From CBDDFQ01 sp965227035 (GTDB taxonomy: Bacteria > Pseudomonadota > Gammaproteobacteria > Burkholderiales > Burkholderiaceae_C), in contig OZ245724.1 in assembly GCA_965227035.1 (NCBI GenBank), positions 3,410,001-3,474,000 of the forward strand: a stretch of DNA of 64,000 nucleotides, given 5' to 3'. The position numbers and the translations under genes are program-made. The notes under the pieces are model-generated. The model searched no databases. It saw only the letters and a list, made by a program, of their open reading frames with translations, and was not told the origin of the DNA. Of the stretch, positions 25,151-34,730 are shown in pieces; the first letter of the stretch is position 1, and every line of letters starts with the position of its first letter.

Positions 25151-25427
25151 GTGAGAACAATTTCACGAACCAGTGCAGGCAATCGGTGTGCCATGCCAAT
25201 GGACGTCGTTCCAAGTGGCTGCATAACTCGGACGCGCAGACGAACGTTGACCCTGCGTTACAAAAACGTCACCCGTTTTTGTAAGCTTTCGCGCGTTTTG
25301 TCAGTTCCTAAGGGATTAGTTCTCGCACTCGATGCAATAGGACAACAGACTCGATCGTCGTAGGACGGTTCCTACTTGAAGCTCGACATTAAGTAACGGC
25401 CCAATCGGAATCGACGGCGATGACTAC
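25151..25427. other. Intergenic region with no gene
   Basis: 277 bases between pyrF (3' end at 25428) and the DUF1800 gene (5' end at 25150). Apart from the inverted repeat at 25258-25284, no gene, RNA or terminator is recognised. The composition is noticeably more AT-rich than the flanking genes. The part nearest 25150 should hold the DUF1800 promoter. Confidence 0.6.
25258..25284. promoter_or_regulatory. Perfect 11-bp inverted repeat upstream of the DUF1800-DUF1501 operon
   Basis: Arms TTACAAAAACG (25258-25268) and CGTTTTTGTAA (25274-25284) are separated by 5 bases. Size and spacing suit a dimeric repressor/activator or a response-regulator site. There is no adjoining T-run in the sense of an intrinsic terminator, so an operator is favoured. 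The cognate regulator is not evident nearby. Confidence 0.5.
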
Positions 25428-26252
25428 TTAAGGCTTAGCTGCCTGAAGAATTTCGCGTGTTTTGGTGGCTTCGCGCCGTGCAGCGTCTGCAAAGTCGTCT
25501 CCCGACGAGGCGTACAGAATCGAGCGCGAAGAATTGACGATGATCGGCGCGTCTGGACGCCAGCCGGCACGAACCGTCGCCACTGGATCGCCGCCCTGAG
25601 CGCCGACACCGGGAATCAGCAACGGCACCGTGGGAGCCACGCGGCGAACCGCTTCGATTTCCGTGGGGTATGTGGCACCGACAACAAGACCGAGCTGACC
25701 GTTGAGGTTCCACGGGCCTTGAGCAAGACGCGCGACGTGTTCGTACAAATAAGGCTGGCCTTCGATGGAACTCAGTCGCTGCCCCTGCAGATCCGCGCCG
25801 CCAGGGTTCGATGTGCGGCACAACAGAAACGCACCCTTGCCCTCGAATTGCAAATACGGCTGAACCGAATCGAAGCCCATGAACGGCGACAGCGTTACCG
25901 CGTCGGCACCATAGCGCTCGAAGGCTTCGTTGGCGTACTGTTCGGCGGTCGATCCGATGTCGCCGCGCTTGGCGTCCAGGATGATCGGCACGTCAGGCGC
26001 GACACGCCGCATGTGCTCCATCAGGCGCTCGAGTTGTCCCTCGGCGCGATGAGCAGCGAAGTAGGCGATCTGGGGTTTGAACGAGATGACGAGATCGGCG
26101 GTCGCATCGACGATACGGGCGCAGAAATCGTAGATCTTGTTGGAGTCGCCCTTGAGCTTGCCGGGGAAGCGGGTCGGCTCGGGATCGAGGCCCACGCAAA
26201 GCATGGAATCGTTGTCGTGCTCTGCCTTGCGCAGCATTTCGATGAAGGTCAT
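25428..26252 (-). CDS. pyrF: Orotidine-5'-phosphate decarboxylase (type 2)
   Basis: A 274-residue enzyme for the last step of UMP synthesis. The catalytic Lys-Asp segment is LDAKRGDIGSTAEQYA, around residues 92-107. MLCVGLDPEPTRFP at the N-terminus binds the substrate phosphate/ribose region, and VGATYPTE and LLIPGVGAQGGD match the phosphate-gripper region. Length and motif spelling fit the longer type 2 (archaeal/actinobacterial-like) PyrF subfamily that betaproteobacteria use. It stands alone, divergent from the PaaK-like gene with a 22-31-base gap. Confidence 0.95.
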   Translation of the reverse strand: MTFIEMLRKAEHDNDSMLCVGLDPEPTRFPGKLKGDSNKIYDFCARIVDATADLVISFKPQIAYFAAHRAEGQLERLMEHMRRVAPDVPIILDAKRGDIGSTAEQYANEAFERYGADAVTLSPFMGFDSVQPYLQFEGKGAFLLCRTSNPGGADLQGQRLSSIEGQPYLYEHVARLAQGPWNLNGQLGLVVGATYPTEIEAVRRVAPTVPLLIPGVGAQGGDPVATVRAGWRPDAPIIVNSSRSILYASSGDDFADAARREATKTREILQAAKP

Positions 26253-26283
26253 GGGTTGATTTTACCGGGGCACAATGCGGGTC

Positions 26284-27639
26284 ATGTCTAGCCAGACTTC
26301 GACTCCATCGACACCGCAACAAATGCCGCTCCTGGCAGCGCAGTGCTACGAGGACTCGAAGTTCATTCTCGGCATGGAGAACGGACCGCGAGAGCAGTGG
26401 CAGATGTGGCAGCGACAAAGGCTGCGCGAGATGCTCGCCTGGCTTTCTCAAAAGCCACACTGGGCAGAATATGTGAGACCGGCCGGCGCAAATCTCGACG
26501 CCTACGATAGCTGGGAATCGATGCCGGTCATGAAGCGCGAAACCTATCGTCACTTCATCGAGGCGCATGAGCCAAACGTTCCTGCCTCGCATGGCCCTGT
26601 ACACATTTACTCGACCTCCGGATCGACCGGCGTACCGGTGAGTTTCTGGTTCTCCAAAGTGGCATCACGGCTTATAGAGAGTCATTACTGGGCGGATGGC
26701 AGACGACAGAATCGGCCTCTGGATTCCGCTTTCCTCACGCTCAATGCCAAGGGCCAGCCGCACGAAGGCGATCACGAGGTTCGACCCGCCGATCCGTGGA
26801 TTCATTCGGGGCTATTTCTGGCGCGATATTCGCCATCGTTCACGATGAAGCAGAACGTGGAGTGGCTGCAAACGCAGATCGGTAATCTGCCGTCGCCACG
26901 CAAACTCGTTTTGCTGGCGACCTATCCCGCGCTGTTGTCGGGCTTGCTTTCAGTTATCGAAAGCGGCGACGCTGCGCCGATGCAGATCGATCAAATAGCA
27001 ACTTCTGCGGAGACAGTGGAACCTGCGCTTCGCGCGCGCGCGAAGGCTGCGATGGGCGCAAGCATTCGCGATCGATATTCTTGCGAAGAACTGGGCCCGA
27101 TCGCGTTCCAGTGCCCCAAGAGCGACGAGTATCAACACGTCGCGGTCATGAACGTGATGGTCGAAATAGTCGATTCGCGGGGCGATGGCTTGCCGTGGGG
27201 CACGCCGGGAAACGTGCTGGTGACCGGCCTGCATCAATGGGCAAGCCCCGCGCTTCGATATGAGCTGGGCGACATCGGCGCGATGCTTCCGGAGTGCCCC
27301 GCATGCGGCGTGCAGGTGCCGGTATTCAGCAACCTTCTCGGCCGAAAACGCTGCCTGGTCAAGCGAGACAACGGCGACATGCGCTACGTGCGCGTGATTG
27401 CAAAAGACTGGCTTTCCTGCGCCCCGGTGAGGGAGCACAGGCTGGTGCAGGTCGAGCCGAAACGATTCGAAGTGGAACTCGTGCTGGATGCGCCGCTCAC
27501 CATCGATCAGCTCGCGGCTCTCGATGCGATGCTGCATCAAAAAGTGGGCGACGAGTTTGCATTCGACATCATCGAACGCGACGCAATTGCCTGGCCGCCG
27601 GGACGCAAGCGGCAGGAACTGATCTCGCTTGTCGGCTGA
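26284..27639 (+). CDS. PaaK/CapK-like adenylate-forming protein (phenylacetate-CoA ligase family)
   Basis: A 451-residue member of the ANL superfamily. The nucleotide-binding loop is YSTSGSTGVPVSFWFS near residues 113-128. CEELGPIAFQCP corresponds to the adenine/acyl pocket, and ALRYELGDIGAMLP to the hinge Asp region. The C-terminal domain ends PPGRKRQELISLVG. The protein is too divergent from classic PaaK to claim phenylacetate as substrate; CapK-like relatives act in polysaccharide or antibiotic pathways. The ATG at 26284 has CACAAT seven bases upstream; an in-frame ATG at 26275 is the alternative. It is convergent with the giant exoprotein gene, 37 bases away. Confidence 0.8.
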   Translation: MSSQTSTPSTPQQMPLLAAQCYEDSKFILGMENGPREQWQMWQRQRLREMLAWLSQKPHWAEYVRPAGANLDAYDSWESMPVMKRETYRHFIEAHEPNVPASHGPVHIYSTSGSTGVPVSFWFSKVASRLIESHYWADGRRQNRPLDSAFLTLNAKGQPHEGDHEVRPADPWIHSGLFLARYSPSFTMKQNVEWLQTQIGNLPSPRKLVLLATYPALLSGLLSVIESGDAAPMQIDQIATSAETVEPALRARAKAAMGASIRDRYSCEELGPIAFQCPKSDEYQHVAVMNVMVEIVDSRGDGLPWGTPGNVLVTGLHQWASPALRYELGDIGAMLPECPACGVQVPVFSNLLGRKRCLVKRDNGDMRYVRVIAKDWLSCAPVREHRLVQVEPKRFEVELVLDAPLTIDQLAALDAMLHQKVGDEFAFDIIERDAIAWPPGRKRQELISLVG

Positions 27640-27676
27640 CCCCTGGGCGAGTCACCCAACGCGCGAGATTGCTACA

Positions 27677-30600
27677 TCAGACCGAGCAGGCTGCTATCAC
27701 GCCGTTCACAGAACTGCGACGACGCCAGCGTTGCGACAACTCATCGAAGATGAAGTCGAGGCCAGAAAGGAAGTCGCCTTGATCGAGGTTGTAAGGCAAG
27801 CGATATTTAGCGAAACCGGAGTCGCGGATCTGGTTCGAGAACGGGCTGTTCTCGCCGAGATAAGGCAAGCTGAACTGGCGCGCCAACACATCGCCGTTGG
27901 GCGCGTAGATCACTGCATCGGCCCGAACGCCGGTGCCCGGATTGAAGAAGATCGACGGCAACGGATTGACGAAGAGCAAGTCGCCACCGGTCGACACCAG
28001 CGCAGCGTAAGAGCCGTTACCGGACCCGCCGTTGAGCAGCAGTTGAATGGTGGAAACCGTCATCGTCGAGCCGATGTCGGTCGGGTCTAGCAGCGCGTAC
28101 GCGTTGGCGCCCGAACCGCCGTTCAACTCGATCGTGTTCGCAGTGAAGCTTGCGTTTCCACCCGACACGATGCTTGCACTGGCGCCGTCGCCGGAGCCGC
28201 CCGAGAGGGTCAAGGTGCTGGATTCGCCGGTCAGGTTGATGTTGACCGTGCCTACCGTCGAGACCGAAGCGGTCGCGGCATCGGCGATGACGGCCATCGA
28301 CGTCGCGTTCACTGCGAGGTTTTGTGCGGCGATGGAAGCAGCTGAGCCGCCGACTGCTTCTACGACTACGTCGGCCGGTGTCGTGAGCGTGATGTTGCCA
28401 CCCCTGAGCGATCCGTTGATCGTGATGTTGCCGGCTTGCACGCCTTCGGAATCGACCGTGAAGTTCACGGCGCCCGAGCCTGCATTGACACTCACGCCAG
28501 ACGCGATGTTGATGCCTCCTGCGCCTTGGCTCCGATATCCGACATCTGCGTCACGTGAGTTCGCGGTGACATCCAGACTGCCGTTGCGCGTGAACACGTT
28601 CGCATTGAAATTGACCGAACGACCCGCCTGCAAGGTCAAGCCGCCGCCAGTCCCTTGACCTGCCGGGGTGACGATTGCCGCGTTCACATTGATATCGTTG
28701 CTGGCCTGCAGAAGAACGTTGGTGCCAGCGGCCGTCATCGCGGTGATGTTGCCGTTGGTGATGGTCGCGTTGTCACCGGGAGTGTCGTTAAAGCGAACAT
28801 CGGTGAACGCGACACCGCCAGTTGAATTGGGGTTCGCATCGGTGATATAGACCTGGCCGTAGCTGCCTTCACCGCTGCCGTAGAAATAAAGCGCGTAGTT
28901 GCCGTTACCCAGGTTTATCGGCGCGTGGTAACTGCTGTACAGGGAGTCGTCGAAGCGATTTCCGCTGTTGTCCACAACTACTGCCTTTGTCGTTATGTCA
29001 CCGAGCGAGCCGTAGTTCACGAATGCATAGGCGGACGAGTTACCGTTGTAGCTGTTCGTGCCTATCCAAATAGCACCATTACTCAACTGTCCGTAATTGG
29101 CTCCTTCGCCATTGTTGTAAATACGGAGGTTATCGCTGGTGGTATGACCAACCAAGCTGTTGGATTCGCTCACCGCAGTGGCCGATCCGAAGCCGGTTGC
29201 CGAATCCCCCCAGGTCAATGCTCCTCGTCCACCGCCCCAACCGCTGCTGCTCAACACAAACTGTGTGTTGTTGAGGACTTGGACGTTCTCTCCGATTCCT
29301 TCTCCGGCCGCGCCTGTCAGGACACCTGCGATCGGGTTCGACATGTCGCCTACCGGCCGCATCGTGCCGATGCTGTTCATGGTGAACGCTGCGCCACGGC
29401 CGCCGTTCCAGTTTTGGTTGTAATAGACAAAGGTGCTTCCGGAATTTACCGACGCCCAATTGAACTGGCCGTTCCCGTCGTTACCGGCGCCACCGAGCAG
29501 ACTGTTGGATGCGTCTACGACGCCGGTAAGCGGCGCGTTCCTGTCGATAAAGGTGTACGAACCGTTGCCCATCGTGAACCCGACCACCAGATTGCCATTG
29601 CCGAACGAGTCCATCGTGACGTCGCCCGCGGTCATCGTCGGCGATAGGCCGAGCAGACTGTTCGTGCTGGACACGACCCCCACTGTGGTCGGCGTCATCA
29701 CGGTAAACGCACCCTGGTTTCCGTTGAATTTCGGACTGGCGACTCCGATCTGCACGCCCGTCACGTTATCGAGGAAGCGTAGGCTGGCGGAGTTGAGATT
29801 TCCATAGCCGATTTGGTCACCTGCATTAGCACCGACGAGCGAGTTGCTGGCGTCTGTAGATCCTGCCGCATGCAGGCCGGAGTTAGTGTCGATGATGCGC
29901 ACGGCACCTTCGTCACCGTTGCCGCCCCAGCTTCTTTGGCTCAGCACAACGTAGTCGCCAAGGTTGTATCCAGGACCGTCCATGTTGTAGTAATAGTTGT
30001 CGCTGGTGATGAGGAAAGAGTTGACCAGCGAACTACCGGACGCGCCAACGATACTGTTCGCCACGCCTAGCTCGCCCTTCATCGACCCCACTCCAGAGCT
30101 TGCACCGTTGAACAAGGTCCACGCTCCGCCAAAGGTATCTGTCGTGCCGGATCGCAGGAACATCGCTCCGTTTTCCAGGAAGGTGAAGTCGTCGATGGAG
30201 TAACCGATATTTCCGGTCGACCCGACTGCTCCGACAAAGCTGTTGGTATTGCTTATGGCCCCAACAATGGGTGTGCTGGTGATGGTGGTGAGCGCGCCGC
30301 GATTCGCCGACCAGAATGGAGACGCCAGGAAGTTGAAATCGAGGTTGCCCGAATCACCTCGCGAGCCACCCATAACGTCCGGACCGTAGAAGCCGCCGGA
30401 CCCGATGTTGTCGGTTGGGGAAGCCCCAAAAAGTGAATTTGTAGACAGATTGACGACGCCGCTCGGAGCTGCCAAGTCGATCCATGTAACCGCGCCCGCT
30501 CCTGCGCGGAAACTGGGGGACGCAACGACCAGTTTGCCCTGATTGCTCAGATCCAGCACATGCGAGCTTTGAGCGGTCGTGGGGCCAAGATGATCGTTCG

Positions 30601-33600
30601 CAGCAGCGCCGATAACGCTGTTCGAAGAGCTGACGACGCCTGCCAACGAATCGAGCGACATGACCGAGATTGCGCCTTGGCCCATCAGAGAACTGTTGAC
30701 GCTCCAGTTTGGCGAGGAGACGAAGATGTAAGGTGCGTCGTTGTACGAAAACTCGCGAACGTACCCACTGCCGACGTTGTCGCTAGTGAGAGCACCGACC
30801 AATGCGGTCAGGCCGCTGATGTTGCCGACGTTGGTGCCGAATCCGCCCGAGTCCCATGCAGAAGCCGCAACAGCGCCCTTGCCACCACCCCAGTTGGGCG
30901 CACGGATAATCACGTGGCCCTGATCACTCGAGATCGAAACGTTGGACGCAATGTTGTCTGTGGACGATGTTCCGACCAAGCTATTGCTTGCATCGATCTG
31001 GTACGCACCCTTCGCTGCACCAAGCACACTCAGGTCCATTAGCGTTACCGCACCGGCACCCCCAGCGAAACTGGTGCTCCTCATTGCGACCTGGTCATCG
31101 GTGTAATTGGAAATGAACGAAACGGAGTTCAGGTCGTTGGCATTGGTCCCGACGAAAGTCAGGTTGCCGTTGCTGCCAATAATTCCCGTCGTCGTGCCGA
31201 TGTTCGTGGAATCATGAACGATGGTGACCGCGCCGATTCCGCCGTTGTAGTCGGGACTCGATACCGCCCACCACGGGAAGCTTACGTTCTGGACGCCCCC
31301 AGAGCCGAGGCTGTCACCTGAAAGCGTTCCGACAACGCTGTTCGAGGCGTTGATCGTGTGCTCACCCAGTTGCGCTACGTGGCGGTCCACCACGGTAATC
31401 GCGCCCTTGTTCGGATTGCTGGAGCTATCTGTCCAAGTCGACGTCAGGATGATGACGTTGTCCTGATAGGTCGCTTGATAGGTGTTGCCGAAGTTAAATG
31501 TCGTGCCAGCGCCATCGTCTCCTCCCCGCAGCAGACCCACCCGTGCGCCGGTCGTGTCGTACCAGAAAACTCCGCCTTCGCCTCCGTTGTAGCTGCCCTC
31601 GATCTGCATGAAATCGCCGTTGGAATTCACGAAGAAGCTGTTGTAGTCGGAACCGAAATGATCCGTTGTCGTCAATCCCGTTTCGAGCGTGAATGAACTC
31701 AATTCGCCGGTCGCGCCGATGTTGACTACTCCGACCGCACCTTTCCCGCCGTCGTAATCCGAAGCGCGGAGAATCATCTTGTTGCCGACTCTCACGATAG
31801 GAGCGTCTGCGCCGAGGTGGTCGTCATCATGTGTTCCAACGATGCTCGTGTGCTCATCCACTATCCCGTTGTAGCCGTTGATACGGCCCACATAAGTCAA
31901 GGCACCTGAGTCCGTTACGCCGCCACCGAGATAATCAAACTGCGGCGAGCCGATCAACCAGTCGGTCGCTCCGGAAGTCTTCGTGTAATAGACGTTCTCG
32001 CCGATGTGATCGTTCTGGCTCGTGCCCCTTAGCGACACGTTAGTTGCAGATCCAACCGTGCCGGTAGGCGTCGCGCCGCTCGTCGATACGAAGATGACAG
32101 CGCCTCTGCTGTCGCTCCACTCCTTGTTGACGATCAGGAAACCATCCTGATTGCCATAACCGTAAGTAGTGTCGAAGTAGAAACCGCCTGATAGGCCGCC
32201 ATAGCCCGAATAGCCGTCGCTGTAGATCGTCGAATTGCCGCCGGTCACGCTTCCGAAATATTCGTAGGCGGTCCCGCTACCAACCAGCGAATTCGCAGAC
32301 GACAAAGTACCAGCGCCGGCGCCAGTAACTCCCCCAGCGCCAATAGTCTCGAAGTTGCTCTTCAAGATGGTGATGGCGCCCGCGCCGCCGCCGTAGTTCG
32401 TCGTGCCCATCACGATCGCATCGTTCGATCCGGTACCGTTCACAAACACGATTCCGCCGCTGCCCAGCTGATCTCCCGCATTGCCTACCAACGAATTGCT
32501 GGCCGAAACGACCATGGAGCCCACGAGATTCACAGGATTGAAAACCGTGAGAGCGCCCGAATAGTTATTCCAGTTCTGGCTGTAATACATCAGCTTGCTG
32601 GAATCGAGGTTGTAGTTACCGAAATTCGAGTAATACGTGCTGCCCACGTAGTCGCCGTTATGACTACCGTGAAGCGCGCCAATGAGCGCACCTGTCGCGG
32701 GATTGAAAACATAAATCGCGCCGGCATTCGAGTTTCCGCCGAAGTACGCGTACGGGTCGGTCACTACCAGCACCCCGTTCATGGACAAAATCGTGTCGCC
32801 GAACTGGCTGCTATCCGCCAACCCCGTGTCATCCCGATTCAACGCCACCGCAAACAACGTCCCGCCGCTAGCCCCACCTTCGACAATCGTGATGTCCGTC
32901 GGATCCAGCAACAAGGTTCCGGCAGCGCCATTCACTGCGCTCGCATCGGCCGATCCGCGGAATACCAGATGCTCCTTGCCCGACACCTCGATAAAGCCGC
33001 CGTTGCCGGAAACACTGCCGCCGAGTGCCTTCACGAGGCCGGAGAATTTCATGTCGCCGTCGGACCAAAGCGCGATCGTTCCACCTGCGCCGTTGCGACG
33101 CGAGCTGGCGCTGAAAACCGACGAGCTGTTGATGAACACGTAGCGCGAATTCGGCAGGTACGGATCGCCGCCGTGGAAGCCGCCGCCAATTTCCAGCGAG
33201 CCGCCAGTGCCGTTGGTTTCTGCGGTGCCGTCGGCATGAACCGATGCTGCGTACATGCCGATGCTTGGCGCCGTTATCTTGACCGAACCGCCTTGTGCAC
33301 CGTCTGCAGAAACTTCTGCCGACGACAAAACACTTGCGCCGTCTTCAGTGGCCTGAATCGTGACGTTGCCGCCAACGCCAGTGCCGCCTTCGGCAACGAT
33401 CTTGGTCGATGCGGTTTGCTCGACGTAGTTGCGCGCAACGATCTTGATGTCGCCGCCGGTTTGCGTGCCGGACGCTTCGATGCGACCCCCTTGCAGGATC
33501 ACGCCGCCGGTCACTTCCACCGTGCCGCCGACGACGCCACTGGCCTGAATCGTGCCGTTGGTGGTGACGATGGGCGCGTCGATTTTTACGCTGCCGCCGC

Positions 33601-34522
33601 TGGTGACGCCGTTGATGGTTCGAGTGGCTTGAATCGTGCCATCGACTTCAGCCAGATCGCTTGCCTTGAGCACGACGCGTCCGCCTTCGATGGTCGCGCC
33701 GGTTGCCTGGATCAAACCGCTGTGACGCAGTTGTCCCGCAAAAATTCCGACCGCGTCGCCGCGCAAGGTGCCGAGGTTCACCGCCTTGTCGGATGGTGCC
33801 TGCACCTGCAGCACTATGCCTTCGAGGCCGCGTCCGGTAACTTCAACCTTTTGTCCGGCAGCAAGAATGGCTGTGCCGTTCTGTGCTTCGATGACTGCTG
33901 TCTTGGCCACTTCGATGTTCGGTGCAATCAGCACCACATCGCCGCCGCGCGCAATGATGTTGCCCTGCACCTGAATCGCACCTGTGGAGCCGCCCAAAGC
34001 GCCGCCGAATCGCATGCGTCCGGCCTTTGCATCGTCCTGGCTCATGCCGAGTGCCGATGCGGTGAATCCTGCGGTATCGACCACTGCGCCTGCGCCAACG
34101 GTAATGCCCGACTGGTTCACCAGAACCACGCGTCCGTTCGATTGAAGCGTCCCGAAGATGGCCGACGGGTTGTTCGTGATGACGTTGTTGATGACCGTGC
34201 TTGTGGTGCTCGGCTGCACGAAGCTCGTGGTGCTGCCGCCCGGTATCGAGAAGCTCTGCCAGTTGATTGCCGAATGCGCCATGCCTGCGCCGTTCTGCGT
34301 GGTCACGGTGAGCTGGTTCCCCGAGTTCACGAAGGTGGCCGAACCCTGTATCGCAACGCCGCCCGTAGGATTGGCAAGCACGACCGGCGACACCGCGAAG
34401 GCGCTCGCCAGCGACAGTGCAAGCAGATGCGGCCGGAACTCACGCGATCGCCGCGAAGAGGACGAATTCGGCGCTGACGGATTGCGGGCAGCAGCAGATA
34501 CAACGGGTGATCGACGACGCAT
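27677..34522 (-). CDS. Giant two-partner-secretion exoprotein (filamentous-haemagglutinin N-terminal domain) with repeat array
   Basis: A 2,281-residue predicted TpsA protein. GGAGG stands 4 bases before the ATG at 34522. The N-terminus has an Arg/Ser-rich lead and a signal peptide ending SPVVLA (about residue 50). The TPS domain follows: NWQSFSIPGGSTTSFVQPS, then NNPSAIFGTLQSNGRVVLVN and QSGITVGAGAVVDTAGFTAS, where NQSGI takes the place of the usual NPNGI. LLLDPTDITIVEG closes the haemagglutinin-like part near residue 550. After it comes a long array of degenerate repeats around NSLVG and GAVT/GALT (listed separately), then a helix-poor C-terminal part with a second DPTDI. It should be a secreted, beta-helical adhesin or biofilm factor. 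The TpsB transporter is not in the window. Confidence 0.88.
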   Translation of the reverse strand: MRRRSPVVSAAARNPSAPNSSSSRRSREFRPHLLALSLASAFAVSPVVLANPTGGVAIQGSATFVNSGNQLTVTTQNGAGMAHSAINWQSFSIPGGSTTSFVQPSTTSTVINNVITNNPSAIFGTLQSNGRVVLVNQSGITVGAGAVVDTAGFTASALGMSQDDAKAGRMRFGGALGGSTGAIQVQGNIIARGGDVVLIAPNIEVAKTAVIEAQNGTAILAAGQKVEVTGRGLEGIVLQVQAPSDKAVNLGTLRGDAVGIFAGQLRHSGLIQATGATIEGGRVVLKASDLAEVDGTIQATRTINGVTSGGSVKIDAPIVTTNGTIQASGVVGGTVEVTGGVILQGGRIEASGTQTGGDIKIVARNYVEQTASTKIVAEGGTGVGGNVTIQATEDGASVLSSAEVSADGAQGGSVKITAPSIGMYAASVHADGTAETNGTGGSLEIGGGFHGGDPYLPNSRYVFINSSSVFSASSRRNGAGGTIALWSDGDMKFSGLVKALGGSVSGNGGFIEVSGKEHLVFRGSADASAVNGAAGTLLLDPTDITIVEGGASGGTLFAVALNRDDTGLADSSQFGDTILSMNGVLVVTDPYAYFGGNSNAGAIYVFNPATGALIGALHGSHNGDYVGSTYYSNFGNYNLDSSKLMYYSQNWNNYSGALTVFNPVNLVGSMVVSASNSLVGNAGDQLGSGGIVFVNGTGSNDAIVMGTTNYGGGAGAITILKSNFETIGAGGVTGAGAGTLSSANSLVGSGTAYEYFGSVTGGNSTIYSDGYSGYGGLSGGFYFDTTYGYGNQDGFLIVNKEWSDSRGAVIFVSTSGATPTGTVGSATNVSLRGTSQNDHIGENVYYTKTSGATDWLIGSPQFDYLGGGVTDSGALTYVGRINGYNGIVDEHTSIVGTHDDDHLGADAPIVRVGNKMILRASDYDGGKGAVGVVNIGATGELSSFTLETGLTTTDHFGSDYNSFFVNSNGDFMQIEGSYNGGEGGVFWYDTTGARVGLLRGGDDGAGTTFNFGNTYQATYQDNVIILTSTWTDSSSNPNKGAITVVDRHVAQLGEHTINASNSVVGTLSGDSLGSGGVQNVSFPWWAVSSPDYNGGIGAVTIVHDSTNIGTTTGIIGSNGNLTFVGTNANDLNSVSFISNYTDDQVAMRSTSFAGGAGAVTLMDLSVLGAAKGAYQIDASNSLVGTSSTDNIASNVSISSDQGHVIIRAPNWGGGKGAVAASAWDSGGFGTNVGNISGLTALVGALTSDNVGSGYVREFSYNDAPYIFVSSPNWSVNSSLMGQGAISVMSLDSLAGVVSSSNSVIGAAANDHLGPTTAQSSHVLDLSNQGKLVVASPSFRAGAGAVTWIDLAAPSGVVNLSTNSLFGASPTDNIGSGGFYGPDVMGGSRGDSGNLDFNFLASPFWSANRGALTTITSTPIVGAISNTNSFVGAVGSTGNIGYSIDDFTFLENGAMFLRSGTTDTFGGAWTLFNGASSGVGSMKGELGVANSIVGASGSSLVNSFLITSDNYYYNMDGPGYNLGDYVVLSQRSWGGNGDEGAVRIIDTNSGLHAAGSTDASNSLVGANAGDQIGYGNLNSASLRFLDNVTGVQIGVASPKFNGNQGAFTVMTPTTVGVVSSTNSLLGLSPTMTAGDVTMDSFGNGNLVVGFTMGNGSYTFIDRNAPLTGVVDASNSLLGGAGNDGNGQFNWASVNSGSTFVYYNQNWNGGRGAAFTMNSIGTMRPVGDMSNPIAGVLTGAAGEGIGENVQVLNNTQFVLSSSGWGGGRGALTWGDSATGFGSATAVSESNSLVGHTTSDNLRIYNNGEGANYGQLSNGAIWIGTNSYNGNSSAYAFVNYGSLGDITTKAVVVDNSGNRFDDSLYSSYHAPINLGNGNYALYFYGSGEGSYGQVYITDANPNSTGGVAFTDVRFNDTPGDNATITNGNITAMTAAGTNVLLQASNDINVNAAIVTPAGQGTGGGLTLQAGRSVNFNANVFTRNGSLDVTANSRDADVGYRSQGAGGINIASGVSVNAGSGAVNFTVDSEGVQAGNITINGSLRGGNITLTTPADVVVEAVGGSAASIAAQNLAVNATSMAVIADAATASVSTVGTVNINLTGESSTLTLSGGSGDGASASIVSGGNASFTANTIELNGGSGANAYALLDPTDIGSTMTVSTIQLLLNGGSGNGSYAALVSTGGDLLFVNPLPSIFFNPGTGVRADAVIYAPNGDVLARQFSLPYLGENSPFSNQIRDSGFAKYRLPYNLDQGDFLSGLDFIFDELSQRWRRRSSVNGVIAACSV
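28990..32770 (-). repeat. Degenerate protein-level repeats inside the giant exoprotein gene
   Basis: At least fifteen units of roughly 60-100 residues recur between the haemagglutinin-like part and the C-terminal region. A typical unit contains SNSLVG, a few residues later D-x-[IL]-G, then a strand-rich stretch with [SN]P-x-[FYW], an aromatic-Gly-Gly-x-GA[VLI]T turn, and a link into the next SNSLVG. They are conserved at the protein rather than the DNA level, so the array is old. The pattern resembles, from memory, a Pfam repeat of unknown function (DUF5650) found in large bacterial surface proteins. A beta-propeller or beta-solenoid is likely. Confidence 0.75.
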
Positions 34523-34730
34523 GAAACCTCCGGAAGGCATGTCGCGGCTCTGGCATTTCACCGCTTGCGAACGAGATACGGACGCGCAAAATCGCGCGAA
34601 CGAAAACATCCGCTTACATGAGACTCGAAAAGTAGCACAGCAGAGGGTGTTCCGCAATGAAAACAGGCCCGCTGCGGCTCAGCGTTACATCGGTGTCAAC
34701 TCGACCGTATGGCGGGCTTGAACCCGGTGG
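34523..34730. other. Upstream region of the giant exoprotein gene
   Basis: 208 bases between the exoprotein start and the 3' end of the uracil-DNA glycosylase gene. It should carry the exoprotein promoter and a leader of unknown length. The frame upstream of 34522 stays open, but the encoded residues look random and contain many Cys, so no extension is proposed. No operator or terminator is convincingly recognised. Confidence 0.5.

Noticed and set aside
28990..32770. Possible CRISPR-like or satellite DNA repeats
   Set aside because: The periodicity is at the protein level with varied unit length and diverged DNA; there are no identical repeats with unique spacers and no cas genes.
32660..34477. 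A 605-codon open frame antisense to the giant exoprotein
   Set aside because: Composition (Arg, Ala, Cys-rich) and lack of any motif mark it as a shadow of the TPS gene, which has a ribosome site, signal peptide and domain structure.
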